A DNA stretch of 15,000 bases from Actinidia chinensis (GCA_009663005.1 CM018910.1:12212081-12227080), one strand, 5' to 3'; positions 1 through 9,780 are shown, counted from the first letter of the stretch. The notes: generated from the letters alone by a model not told the origin. Translations and numbers: made by a program.

Positions 1-615
1 CCTGATGAACAGAAGAGAGAAAGATACTTCATCTTCTTGAAACTGATCAATAACATCTTTCTTCTAGATGAGCATGATCATACATAAGTCTTGCTTTCTG
101 TTGTTTGTGAACAAGTTTGTGATGTTGCCATCTTCTTTCTTAGAATATTAGCCTTGTATGACTTAGATTTGCGATGCTACCTTTTTATCTTCTTAAGAGA
201 GATGATAGGCTGAAACTAGGAAGAAAATAGTTTAGCTTTCAGAGTAAATGAGAAGTGGAGAACAAAATTGTGCGATGCCTTGGTAAGAGAGAAGACAAGT
301 GAATTTAGATGAGATTTTGAGCAGGGAATAGGTGCGAGTGAGTGCCCCCCACCCGCATGTGATGACGCATGTGATCTAACAAAAACCAATAAAAAATAAA
401 AACTAAAAATAAAAATAAAAATAAAATCGTAATTCCGGGATTGTTTTGTCAATGGTAGGGGTGGCTGCGGCTTAGTCACAGAAGGACGCGTTTACGGCGA
501 TATATTTGTCTGAAAAAATCTCTTTCCTAGATCCCAATAGTTTCTCTTACTTCTTTCTCCTTCCTCGGTTCTAGTGAAGAACAAATTCATTTACTGATAC
601 CAGTTCTTTCCTTAG
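1..615. other. Gene-free stretch with A-rich microsatellite
   Basis: I see no supportable gene here. The main structure is an A-rich simple repeat at about 389-426, built of units of four to six A separated by T. A 9-bp direct repeat (GCATGTGAT) lies at 355-363 and 367-375. The minus-strand open frame over this stretch gets its Phe/Ile-rich segment from the microsatellite, so I do not call it a gene. Positions 520-615 are pyrimidine-rich and could be the 5' flank of the coding remnant that follows, but this is inference. Confidence 0.5.
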
Positions 616-1158
616 TTTCAAAAATGGCTTCTTCTATCTTCTCAAAAGAAATTTGATCTGAATGATGTGCCTATGTACAACCGACCTCTGTCGTTCATTA
701 CCACCCTTAATCTCAAAAAGATCTCTCATAACCAATGGCTCTGTTGCTGCTGGGATGATGCAGTTGCTGCATCATAAGCTAAAGGAATCATTACTTACTC
801 ACCACAAGATGAAAAGTTATTAGCGAATAGGACTGATATTGAAGCCATTAATTACTCCATGGCACTGCAGTATTCATTGTGCATCTTCTGTTTCAAACTA
901 TGCTTCGACGACACAAGTTTCGAGGGAAAAGTTCAAAAGCTAAGACTCAAGTTTTGAACTTGCACGAAGGAATAGAATCCGTTCAGCAGAGAATAAAGAG
1001 CTGAAGAAAACTTGTCGATTCATATGCTAATGATATGGCAACTGAGCTATACAAGACAGAATAGACTACAAAAAAACCGTCTTCAAGGAGCAACAGAGAG
1101 TCTTCTTGCTTTAAGTCCAGAAAAAGCTTTAGATTTCTCTTCGAAACCATAAAACAAG
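616..1158 (+). pseudogene. Broken coding remnant of unknown function, 5' of an intron
   Basis: I do not recognise this gene. The frame starting at 616 stays open to a TGA at 955-957 except for one TAA at 775-777, about 113 codons in all. It includes peptides such as SSQKKFDLNDVPMYNRPL and DEKLLANRTDIEAINYS. After a frame change the reading can be followed to 1158, with stops, through pieces such as LNLHEGIESVQQRIKS and LVDSYANDMATELYKTE. These pieces are charged and look helical or coiled-coil-like. An ATG at 624 has a plant-like context (AAAATGGC) but opens only a ten-codon frame, so the true start is uncertain. A good GT donor follows directly at 1159. It could be a decayed host gene, a captured gene fragment, or an extra ORF from a transposon. 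I am moderately confident that it was once coding and have no basis for a function. Confidence 0.35.
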
Positions 1159-1245
1159 GTAATTTTTTGATGATATCAGAATAGAAATTATTTATATAAA
1201 ACATATATAACATACCTAACTAAAATATTATGTAATATATTGTAG
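1159..1245 (+). other. Probable spliceosomal intron (87 nt)
   Basis: The stretch begins with AAG|GTAATT and ends with TATTGTAG|GT. It is much more AT-rich than its flanks, and its 87-nt length is typical for plant introns. A CTAAC sequence at 1216-1220, about 25 nt before the acceptor, fits the plant branch-point consensus. It directly follows the end of the coding remnant. All splice signals are seen in the sequence, but actual splicing is inferred. Confidence 0.5.
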
Positions 1246-2001
1246 GTCTACACATCACGTTTCTCGTCGATGGTGCAGAAACGATCCTCTTGAGTGGTTT
1301 TTATAAGATGTAAACCCATTTGAAAATCAGTACTTATAAACTCTAGTTCTACAATCTTCTTTTTTTAACAATTATCAGAATAAATGTCTGATGTCTATTT
1401 CAAGAAGATAAATGGGATACACTACGCAAAGTGACATACCATATGTAGTGCTCACCCTTAAGGTTGTTCAATTCAAGTATGATTATATGCATGTAATTTC
1501 AACTAATTCAAACACTCACATATGACAACATAATGAATGGAGTTTGTTTTTTTTTTTTTAAAAAAATATTTTGCCAAAGAATATTTTCCTGTTTTCTCAA
1601 TCCATGCTAGTAATAGCTACCATTACGACCCCAGAGTTTAAAGATAAATAATTTGAGTGATTGGAATAAACTCACAATATTTTTTTTGCATAAAAACCTC
1701 AAATCTTAAATTCTTTCATTTAGAAGATTTTTTGAAATTATCCAAAAGGGATAGTTTTTACATCAAATAAGAACCAACTCCCTCAGACATACATACTTAC
1801 ATTTTTCGTATATAAGCATTAGATTGATCTATCATATTTTTAATCATAATATCATTAAACCTCAATCGCTTTTTGATCATCTTATTTCATCACATAATCA
1901 TCAAGATACAGATCAGAAAGAAAATTGTTTTGTCCGGAGATTAGGCATAGGAAATACATTTCAGTCCCTACTATTCTTTCTCAACTAGACTCAACTTATA
2001 T
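1246..2001. other. Unassigned AT-rich stretch
   Basis: I see no gene here. Positions 1246-1330 could be the next exon of the remnant upstream, but stops appear quickly. A T-run followed by an A-run lies at about 1547-1566. The segment just below 2001 should hold the 3' untranslated part, polypurine tract and 3' LTR of the copia element on the minus strand. Nothing in it resembles the LTR at 7087-8627, so the element is either truncated here or diverged beyond recognition. Confidence 0.45.
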
Positions 2002-2539
2002 TTATAAATTTATTTTAAGAATCCCAAAAATATCACATTTTGAGTTAGACATTCCAATTTCACGGTCGAATATAGGAAACTCCTCTTTTCATCAAGTGGA
2101 TTTTGTAAAAATATCTCAGCCAATTGCTTGTCGGTATCGAATAATATTGAAGTTCAATATCCCCATTTTTTGGACTGCATCTCTTAAAAATCGATGTCGA
2201 ATTTCATGTGTTTGTTCTTGAGTGTTTGTAATTGGATTCTAGACAAATTATAACACTGTATTATCACATTTGATTGGGGAATATGATCAAAATGTATCCA
2301 TGAATCCTCCATTGTTGTTTATCATTCATCCATAGAATTGAGCATCAACAACTTCCGGCGGCCACATATTCGGCCTCGGCGGTTGATAAAGCAACGGAAT
2401 TTTGTTTCTATGTCTAGACCAATGTACACGAGAGAGTGTCCTAGATTGGCAAGTGCCCACTTGATGCTTGTCGATCTAGATGGTCCGTACATCCGGCATA
2501 GTCGTCGGCATCGGAGATCCATTTAATTCAATGCAACTT
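2002..2539 (-). pseudogene. Copia RNase H remnant and polyprotein end
   Basis: RNase H would remove the RNA strand during reverse transcription. VALSTAEAEYVAAGSC at 2348-2395 is the family signature and is followed at once by an in-frame TGA. Upstream, DADDYAGC and, in a shifted frame, QASSG match the segment that normally precedes it. Downstream pieces such as QLAEIF, LDEKRS and LECL follow the expected order towards the C-terminus. The last recognisable frame ends ILKINL with a TAA at 2002-2004. The plus-strand open frames over this region are antisense shadows. Confidence 0.82.
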
Positions 2540-3590
2540 CGTCCCTAGGATAGATCATTATTCCTAGTCATGACTTTTCTATGAGATTCTAAATATTCCG
2601 TTCACAGCAACTACAATGTGATTCCTAGGACATGATTGAAATCTATCACATATGGCCTACACTAAACATGATATCCGGCCTACGTGGCCGTAAATAGAGC
2701 AAAGAGCAATCATACCCTCGATAGAGCTTTTCACTCAACCTTTTTAAATGGACCATTTTCCTCTTTGTCAAGCTTTATTGATTTTCCCATTGGGGTGGTC
2801 CTATTCGATTTTGCTTCTAGTCATCCAAACGCTTGAGAACCTCATTTGTGTGATTGCTTGATTTCTAAATGTCCCTATGCGCGTGATTGCTTATTTGTAG
2901 TCCAAGGAAGAATTTAAGCATATCCCCCATCATGCATCTCGAATTCCTCCTTGCTGCTCTTAGCAAATTCCTTGCACAATGCCTCTTATTAGTAGCCACC
3001 ACATAGAATAATATCAACATATATGTGCCGATGAGCATGTCCTTAGTCTTTATTTTTATAAACGTGTGTATTAGCTATTTTCCCACTTGCAAAACTATTA
3101 TCAAACTATTATCATTTAAAAATTTGCTAAGTCTTCATACCACTCTCTTGGAAGCTGTGCATTAGAAGTCCATAGAGGGCTTTTGAAAGTGTTAAATACA
3201 TGATTGGGAATCATGATTCTCAAAACCCGGGAGGTTGTGCTACATACACTGCTCCCCCCCCCGTAAATAAATCCATTTAAGAATGCACTTTTTACAACCA
3301 TTTGATATAATTTGAAGTCCATATATCATGCAAGGCTAGTAACAATCGAATAGCTTTCCAATCTGCTACGGGAGCAAATGATTCATCCAAAATCTATTCC
3401 CTCCCCTCGTCTTACGTATCCTTGTGCAACAATCGAGCTTTATTTCTAACAATGATTCCTTATTCATCAAGTTTATTTCTACATACCCATTTAGTGCCAT
3501 TATAGATGATTTGATGGCCTAGTAACTAAGAGTCCAACTTTGCTTCTTTTCGAATTGATTTGTATTGCTTCCTTGCATAGCTAGAAGACA
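2540..3590 (-). pseudogene. Copia reverse transcriptase remnant
   Basis: This domain would copy element RNA into DNA. GTKWVCRNKLDE at 3463-3498 is the conserved start, followed by IVRNKARL and then, in another frame, DESFAPVA. The segment at 3116-3322 reads VKSAFLNGFIY and later PREWYEDLANF, both family hallmarks. Two active-site losses are visible. The residue before VKSAFLNG is Val (codon 3296-3298) where the family has the first catalytic Asp. The YVDD box at 3010-3021 reads YVDI with one codon missing. A run of nine C at 3254-3262 lies in this domain and coincides with a frame problem. TTPMGKSIKLD (about 2790) and PDIMFSV-like sequence (about 2680) mark the C-terminal part. Confidence 0.85.
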
Positions 3591-4019
3591 CATATTCATC
3601 AAATTCCCCGCTTCATGAAAATTTTTAGGTTCTATTTGAGATAAGAATGCAAGAATTTCCCACATAAATGTTTCTACAATAGAGTTTCTATCTAGTTACC
3701 CCTTTTTGATGGATTCACACAATAATAAGATTGTTGGATGGTTATGAAACATATCTCCAGTCTTTTGGAGATTTGAGCTTCCACCTTCTCTTGCTTTTGA
3801 TTTTCCACTTTGATTTCAATTTGACCGGTCAGTACGACCCTCTAGTTGAAATTTGTTTTTCAGTGGCTTCTCTTGAGTATCGTGCTTTCTTGAGAGATTT
3901 CAATATTTTCCATGGCTTCTTCAATTTCCTACATTTCTTGAAGCATCTTGAAACAGAAGGAGCATTTAATTCTCAAATAGCACCATCGCACGTATTCTTT
4001 CAACTCTAGTTTCGTTTGT

Positions 4020-4990
4020 TAAAAACCTCGAAAAGCGTTGCTTGTCATTGACTATCCTCGAAAATCGCTTCATCAACATCCGATTTTGAATCGAATTTTA
4101 CCTAAGTGTCCTTCCCATTTTTAGGACCTAGCATTTGCATCCAAAGGCCAGCATGAAAGAATCAATTTGGTTTTCTTCCTTTCCAAAGCTCATATGGTTT
4201 CTTTTTTAAGAATCTGGCCTAATCATGGCTCGATTTTATAATAAAGCATGCGGTGTTCACCGCTTCAGCCCTAAAACCAGCGCCCCAAAATTATTTGGGA
4301 ATAGAGTTTTCTGCAAGCAGTGTTCTTGCCATTTCTTTTCTTCCAACGTTCTATCTATTTTTTCTTGCAAAAACAAACGCATTTGTCTTATGGGTCCCTC
4401 AGCATGCCGAGAAATTATTTTCCAATTTCCTATCATCACAAATTTGGCAAAGACCCTCAGTTTCAAGTTCTTTACCATGATCTGCTTCTACTTTAGAAAT
4501 TTTGAGTTCTTTATCATTTGAGACGTCGGCATAGTTTGTGAATTGAGGAAAATGCTTCATTTTTGTGACTAAAAATGTTCCCCATGTAACGAGAGAAATC
4601 ATCTACAATCAACAGAATGTAATAATTTTCCCCAAGCTCATTGTTCTGCAGGACCAATTAAGTCCATGTGTAGAAGTTGTAGAGGCCCTAGATGTGTATG
4701 AAACGATCTTTGGTTGCCACACAAAAGACACTTTTTGTTTTTGTTTCCTTGTTGACATGCTCCACACAATCTATTTTTTTCAAAGAAATTTTTTTGTTCA
4801 TCCCAATTACCAATTCGCTTTTTTAAAAAGCAAAAAAAAAAAAAGAGAAGAATTTTTAGCAAGTTTTTGAAATAAATCTATATGGCAGTGGAGTCCCAGC
4901 CCTTTCTAATGCCTAGCCAATCGTGTCATTCCTGGCTATAGCAAAGTTCCATTGGTTAGGGCTCAACGTCATCAATTTTTAAAAAACATC
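4020..4990 (-). pseudogene. Copia integrase remnant with GAG-pre-integrase domain
   Basis: Integrase would insert the element's cDNA into the genome. The zinc-binding part is traceable from about 4960, and its CxxC pair (CGAC, followed by QQG) is at 4755-4766. LLHMDLIGP at about 4650 leads into the catalytic core. VDDFSRY is at 4586-4606, and EADHGKELE carries the second catalytic Asp at 4480-4482. RTLEE marks the end of the core near 4350. The codon aligning with the third catalytic residue (4366-4368) appears to read Ala rather than Glu. Further down, pieces of the C-terminal region such as KFDSKSD and FEVFNK are seen near 4020-4110. Frame changes are frequent. Confidence 0.82.
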
Positions 4991-5159
4991 TCCAATTTTC
5001 AATTTCTTTGACCAATAAATAATGAGTTTTATATCTTTGATATTTTCTAGGGGGACATATTTTTTCAAAGATGAACTGATTTCCGTTAATCACATACTTG
5101 ACACTATACTAAGTAAGGTTATGCTTGAAATCCATCAACAAGTAAAACATTTTCTATAA

Positions 5160-5419
5160 TAGGAGAAGGTTCCTTAGACCCACCCACATGTTCTATACCG
5201 ATGTTTTTCCTTTTCCTTTGCTATGTCTCCGAAGGTCCCCGAATCCACCATCCTTATGGATTAGTGAATGCGAACATGGATTTGTCCTCCGTCATATGTC
5301 TTGAGCATCCACTATCCAGTAACCACCTTCCTTTCTTGAATTTACATTCAAGCATACCTATTATACAAAGAATCAACCATTGGTCTTGGTACCCAATCGT
5401 GTTGGGTCCTTGAATGTTA
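5160..5419 (-). pseudogene. Copia aspartic protease remnant
   Basis: This retropepsin-like protease would cut the Gag-Pol polyprotein. The clearest stretch reads RWLLDSGCSRHMTEDKSMF. The catalytic D-S-G motif is intact, with its Asp codon at 5314-5316, and is followed by the CSRHMT sequence typical of plant copia proteases. Upstream codons to about 5413 are open in the same region, but downstream the frame breaks soon after the active site. It sits between the Gag knuckle and the integrase zinc domain, as expected. Confidence 0.8.
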
Positions 5420-7002
5420 GTAGCATTTTCTTCTTAGGTACCCCCCTGAATTGTTTCTTAATCCTTTCCTAACACATTTTCTTCACATAAGCATGTGTTT
5501 TAGTATGCCTTCGGTATTGCAATATTGCTGAAATTTTTGTGTCGAAAAGAAGTTGATTCAACAAGATATTTTTATATAATTTTTGGTTTAGTTGAAGGAT
5601 TGTGGTCGCATTCCCTCCCGCACTATCTATATACACACATCTTTGTTATCCAAGAATGTAGATCCAAATTCCTTTTGACCTTTTGTAAATTTTTCAAGAG
5701 CATTGTTGTTTAGATCTAAAATTTATCATTAGTTCTATTTTTACTTGTCACCTCCATTAGCATGCTTTCTTCAAAGTTTCTAGGTTCAATAGAAAGTGAT
5801 TGCATTTGGTTTTTCTAAGCATGAGCAATTTTGTTTATTATTTCAATGATTCCTCATATAAATCATCATAATCATCTGTAAATCATTTAATGAATTGGAT
5901 TCGGATGTACCTTCATTTTTATTACTTCTTGAGCACAGACACACATTTGCCACTCTTGATCACTTCGACTCATCATCGGATGTTGTCACGTCACTTTCTC
6001 CTCCCCAAGTCCGCAAAGCTTTCTTGAATTTTTCAATTTGATATTTCTCTTATCTCTCTTGACTTCCTTCTGCGATTGGGCAATCACTTTCATGTGACCG
6101 CGGCTTTTTGGCATTCAAGGCAAATGATGGGGTCCTTCTTTTGTTCTCATTTTTTGGTCGAACTTTCGTCTGTCCTGTTCTTCTAGAATTGACCTCTTTT
6201 GAACATCTTGTTAAAAATCTTCGTGTAAAGAGAGCCATATCTTCCATCACTTTCCTCAATCAGGTTTGAGTTCATCATTGTGTTGGATGATGAGGTTTTG
6301 AAAAGCAATTTCTTTCTCTCTTTTCCTTATCCTCTTCATTTTCCCCTCATGCTCGTCAAGGTGATTTTTCCATTTGTGTCATGGAAGATCCAAGGCAATT
6401 CATCAGGCTCATGTTTGTGAGGTTCCGCTGTGCTCTTCAAATTTGTCTGTAACTTTGGTCCCAACTTCTTGGAGACACGAAGAATTTTTCTCAACCATTT
6501 CGCATTAGTATTAAACTTTAACCGGAGACTTTAAAATCCATTATAATATCAGTAAACAGTAACATTTCAGAAATGTTTCACGTGATTTCCATTTTACATA
6601 ATTCGTATTTATTAACTAACATACTTATTTTGATCCTTTCCTTGCACTGTCCGCCTCATGGGTTACTTCTAGTTTATCTCCCACATTTCCTTAGCCGTTT
6701 CACACAATCCGGACTATTTCTATTGAAGTCGTTGACGGCTAAAGGTCAACAATATAAAGTGTGATGCTTAGCATTATTTTGGGGTCCATCTTGTTGTATT
6801 AAGATATCCATTCTTTTTGGGTGTCAGGTAACGCTTCTCTCACTTTCACGTAGGTTTTGTTTGTAAATAGGTCCATCTCTATAAGGTTCCAACTGCATAA
6901 TCATTGGCCTGAATATAATTTTCATTCAGCCTTCCACTAATTTAAATTACTACCGACTACCGAGAATAGTGGAGGTCTATTTATGGATTGGCCTTCGGCC
7001 AT
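5420..7002 (-). pseudogene. gag: Copia Gag remnant (UBN2-type with CCHC knuckle)
   Basis: Gag would form the virus-like particle and bind element RNA. The start is the ATG at 7000-7002, about 70 bp beyond the primer binding site, opening MAEGQSINRPPLFSVVGSNL before the first stop. A capsid-like UBN2 motif, DKLEVTHE, lies at 6655-6678 in another frame. A basic stretch with MALFTRRF follows near 6230. A zinc knuckle lies at 6080-6122: CLEC is readable at 6111-6122, but the GH and final Cys fall in shifted frames, so the CCHC motif is broken by small indels. Multiple stops make the gene inactive. The boundary between Gag and protease is approximate. Confidence 0.75.
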
Positions 7003-7072
7003 ATGTGTTCCTATTATGTTGCCATAGATCTTTATACTCCTAGATCGTTATATTCCTAAAAATGTAAGTCCT

Positions 7073-7084
7073 GCTCTGATACCA
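7073..7084 (-). other. Primer binding site for initiator tRNA-Met
   Basis: The minus strand reads TGGTATCAGAGC, complementary to the 3' end of plant initiator tRNA-Met, the usual primer of copia elements. It lies two bases inside the LTR edge, exactly where a primer binding site should be. It fixes both the orientation and the LTR boundary. Confidence 0.92.
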
Positions 7085-7707
7085 CTTGTTCCCCGATAAT
7101 TAACCCCTAGAGTGGGGGTGAATAGGGTTGTTTGGCAACTTTTTCTTTTAATAAAAATTATCTGAATTAAGAGTTTGAAATGATGAAAAAAGGCAGTATA
7201 ATGCCGAGAGTAAAATATAGCACAATAATAAAGGATCGAAAAGAGATTCAAACTCCTCGGCGATTTATAGTGGTTCGGTCTTCCTGCCAAAAATACGTCC
7301 ACTCCCCAAGCACCCCACTTGAGATTTCATGTCCACTATCCAAACTCCTTGCGTGGAGTTCAAACCTTACATACACGCAAAGATTACAAACCACTCTTCT
7401 TCACAAGGTGGAAAATTTCCTTCACACCGGTCACAGCAAGGGGTCACACCAACCCCTCTCAAGATACAATCGGACTTGTAAATAAGATTTGAGATTTCTC
7501 TCACAAGAACAATTCTCTCCGTTTCATTAGAAGATATACAAATCAAAGGTTTTACATGATCTCTCTCTACTAGAACCTTGTATGACTTAAACTTGAAGGC
7601 TCAAAGGAAATTGAATATATGAAAAATTGAATAATGCTTTGATTTCCGTTGATTTTTCCCACTCAGATTTCCCCAAGATAAAAATTGAGAGACTAAGAGA
7701 TAATGGA

Positions 7708-7715
7708 TTTATATA
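7708..7715 (-). promoter_or_regulatory. LTR TATA box
   Basis: The minus strand reads TATATAAA, a canonical TATA box. It sits about 620 bp upstream of the inner LTR edge and directly downstream, in transcription order, of the U3 repeat array. Transcription would be expected to start roughly 30 bp further on, near 7680, marking the U3/R boundary. The motif is seen; the role follows from LTR organisation. Confidence 0.6.
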
Positions 7716-7756
7716 GCTCCTAGGAAGAATATAACCGTGGGAGTTAATTTGAAATT

Positions 7757-8275
7757 TGGCACCAATTTTCAAATTTGGAAATCACATTTTCAAGTCAAAT
7801 TGGTGCTATTCAATTTTGTTCAAAATTGCAACCACATTTTCCAAAGTCCAGAAATTATTACTACCAGATTTTTTCACAAAGTTTCCAACCCCATTTGTCA
7901 AAGTCATAAATTGGTGCTATTCAATTTTTTTCAAAAGTTGCAACCACATTGGCAAAGTCAGAATTATTCTACCCATTTTTCAAGTGTCCACGCACAAATT
8001 TCAAAGTCAGAATTGTTGCTATCTCAATTTTTCAACGTTGGAACCAAATTTCAAAGTCAGAAATTGTTGCATACCCACAAATATTTTTCAAACTGGGACA
8101 ACCAAATGTTCAAAGTCAGAAAATGGTTGCTAACATATTTTTTTTCAAACTTGGAATCAAAATTTTTCAAAGTCCGAAATTGTTGCTAGCATATTTGTTC
8201 AAATTGAAATCAAATTTTCAAAATCAAAATTATGCTAGCCCCTTTTTCACAATTGTAGTCAAATATTCAGAAGAC
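7757..8275 (-). repeat. Degenerate tandem repeat array in U3
   Basis: About nine imperfect copies of a 49-59-bp unit lie head to tail. On the plus strand the common core is roughly CAAAGTCAGAAATTGTTGC followed by a T-rich spacer and TTCAAA-TTGGAA-CAAA. The AAGTC core recurs at about 7791, 7843, 7900, 7954, 8003, 8053, 8112 and 8169, with a weaker copy near 8220. On the coding (minus) strand each core reads GACTTTG preceded by CT or TT, giving a repeated TGAC. The array lies just upstream of the LTR TATA box, where enhancer repeats sit in other plant copia LTRs such as those of Tnt1. It keeps all plus-strand frames unusually open, which produces spurious ORFs. Confidence 0.8.
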
Positions 8276-8639
8276 AAATAATTTTTGCTATCACTTTTAT
8301 ATAAATCTAAAGTTTTAATGCACTTTTGTATTTTTAAATTGCAATGAAGGATATTACGGTCATTTGTTTGAGCCTAAAAAAGTTAACCATACAGAGCTTT
8401 ACCAAAAATACGCCTACAAGGTTCTTCATTTTTAAGATCTTCAGTGCTTGAACGTTGCTTGTTTTCAGTCCAAATACTTCGGTTCTTTTTGTCCTTGAGA
8501 ATTGTTCTTTTAATATTTCTTTGCAACTAACAACGGAATTAAATCATTAGAGCATACAATAGAATTTGTTATCAATCACAATATTGCAACATAAACGGAT
8601 TTGAACGCCATAGGGCTAACAGGAACAAACTGCCAACCC

Positions 8640-8830
8640 CGGAGGGAATAAGAAATTAGCAAGTTGATAGGATCTTGAATCATTTTTTGTGGACTGGTTC
8701 AATATAGAAGAGGTAACAAAATGGGGTTTTAATATAATGCTGACCGATGGACTGTATGGGGATTAGTAGAAGAAGTCATTTGGGTTTGACTAATGTACGA
8801 ATAGAAGTAAAAAGAAGGTTTTGGGTCAAA
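8640..8830 (+). pseudogene. LINE (non-LTR retrotransposon) reverse transcriptase fragment
   Basis: Two short stretches match the C-terminal part of plant LINE reverse transcriptases. DRILNHFLWTGS is read at 8666-8701, and HLGLTNVRI at about 8777-8803 in a different frame. In plant LINEs an FLW-(S/T)-G motif is followed some tens of residues later by a GGLG-type motif, the order seen here. A PEGI-like piece at about 8639-8650 precedes them. Everything upstream in the LINE would lie below 8628, where the copia LTR sits, so the copia insertion or a rearrangement cut the LINE. Several indels are present. The match is short and made from memory of the family, so confidence is moderate. Confidence 0.45.
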
Positions 8831-9179
8831 GTCCAAAACTTGGTACCCTGGGTTGACTAAGCTCAAGAGATGAGTTAGAGGGGGAAAAGGAGGACAGTAA
8901 ATGCAATCGGTTTAGAGGGAGTTTTTTAAGCTAGAATACATCTGCAAAAACATGTTAGCAAAAACTTGTATATTAAATAATTATTAAGGTAAATTACTCC
9001 GTGTTTGATAAGCAATATTCTCCATAATTCTCCACTCAATCTCTCTTTTGTGTAAATACGGGTCGAACTCCAATGAGTATGTAAGTTTCAATTCTGGTCA
9101 GTATAATCGTTCATTGAAGGTTTTTTTGTTTTTTTTTTTAATGTAAGGTGATTAATTCTGGCTTGTACTTGGCCTGCAG
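8831..9179. other. Unassigned spacer between LINE fragment and viral insert
   Basis: I see no gene here. It includes a purine-rich stretch at about 8872-8897 and a T-run at about 9120-9140. It may hold further LINE sequence and the region downstream of the caulimovirid RNase H (in that family an intergenic region or a second ORF), but nothing is recognisable. Confidence 0.4.
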
Positions 9180-9780
9180 AAAAGGCATAGGCATGATTAG
9201 GTTTTACCCTGTAAAAAATTCTCGAGTCAAGAAATCTAGAATAGAATTCTTGCTACCTTCAATGTATCAATATCAAATAAAAAATGCTTAAAATGATTTC
9301 CATCTAGCAAATTTGTTTACTGGCAATATTTTAAACATCTTTTTCAAAATATATTAGCACTTTTACAATCAACTCTGACTAAAAACTTTTGATTCAAAAT
9401 ATCATCTTGAAATTTTGAAACCAAAGAATCAATTGATAAAATCTCTTTTTTTAATAGTACTAATAATTTGTTGTGCTTTACGCCCTAACTCTGAATGGAA
9501 ACGAACAATTTGTTTCAGGATAGAAGGTTGACTTTTTGAAGCAAGATGCCTCCATACCAATATCGAAGCATCAGTTTGAATAATTTTGAATATGATCAGA
9601 AGGTAGCCAGAGACAAGTCAAGGTTTTGACATAGGCTTTTAACTCTTTTACTATATACGTGTGGACATGTTACCAAGGAGGAGTATATCTTTCCGACGAT
9701 CAAAAAGAGGTTGAGACTTCTTCCTGAGCTTGTAGAAATCAGCATATAGTTTAGTGATTCCTTAAGAATCTTTTTAACTG
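9180..9780 (-). pseudogene. Caulimovirid RNase H remnant and polyprotein end
   Basis: RNase H would degrade the RNA template. The minus strand shows KPLFDRR near 9715, then pieces such as FDIGM, FHSEL, KKRDFIN, FKISR and, close to the end, FLTREFFTG at about 9205-9235. They follow the expected order for the RT-RNase H connection and RNase H of this family, but every piece is separated from the next by a stop or shift. The RNase H catalytic residues cannot be assigned confidently. The polyprotein probably ended near 9180. Confidence 0.65.

Larger units (their letters stand above)
2002..8627 (-). mobile_element. Degenerate Ty1/copia LTR retrotransposon, 3' LTR missing
   Basis: Reading the minus strand from 8627 downwards gives LTR, tRNA primer binding site, Gag, protease, integrase, reverse transcriptase and RNase H. 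Integrase before reverse transcriptase is the order that defines Ty1/copia. The Gag opening (MAEGQSINRPPLFS), the RT motif KSAFLNG and the RNase H motif VALSTAEAEYVAAG are typical of the plant Tork/SIRE side of copia, although I cannot fix the lineage by eye. The internal region is about 5.1 kb, a normal length. Stops and frameshifts occur in every domain, and the right end is precise while the left end is not. It is clearly an old, inactive copy. Confidence 0.9.
7087..8627 (-). repeat. Copia 5' LTR (1541 bp)
   Basis: On the plus strand the LTR begins TGTTCC at 7087, two bases beyond the primer binding site, and ends GGAACA at 8627, giving a perfect 6-bp terminal inverted repeat with TG..CA ends. 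The sequence inside each end (TAATTAACCCCTA and TAGGGCTAAC) extends the inverted similarity imperfectly. The right end abuts sequence resembling a LINE reverse transcriptase, which supports it as a true element edge. The stretch around 7105-7130 and the one around 7265-7310 match my general recollection of U5/R sequences of plant copia LTRs. In transcription order U3 is 8627 to about 7680, followed by R and U5. A second LTR copy is not visible in this window. Confidence 0.75.

Noticed and set aside
216..479. Minus-strand 87-codon open frame with a hydrophobic Phe/Ile segment resembling a signal or membrane helix
   Set aside because: The hydrophobic run is the translation of the A-rich microsatellite at 389-426, and nothing else supports a gene.
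1925..2526. Plus-strand open frames of 98 and 62 codons
   Set aside because: They are antisense to the copia RNase H remnant, which is clearly recognised on the minus strand.
7737..8281. Three overlapping plus-strand open frames of 110-150 codons
   Set aside because: They lie over the U3 tandem repeats. The repeat unit lacks stops in the plus-strand frames, so open frames arise without coding meaning, and the translations are just the repeat read in three phases.
8872..8897. Purine-rich tract considered as a polypurine tract of an LTR element
   Set aside because: It is on the plus strand, while both large elements run on the minus strand, and no LTR start follows it.
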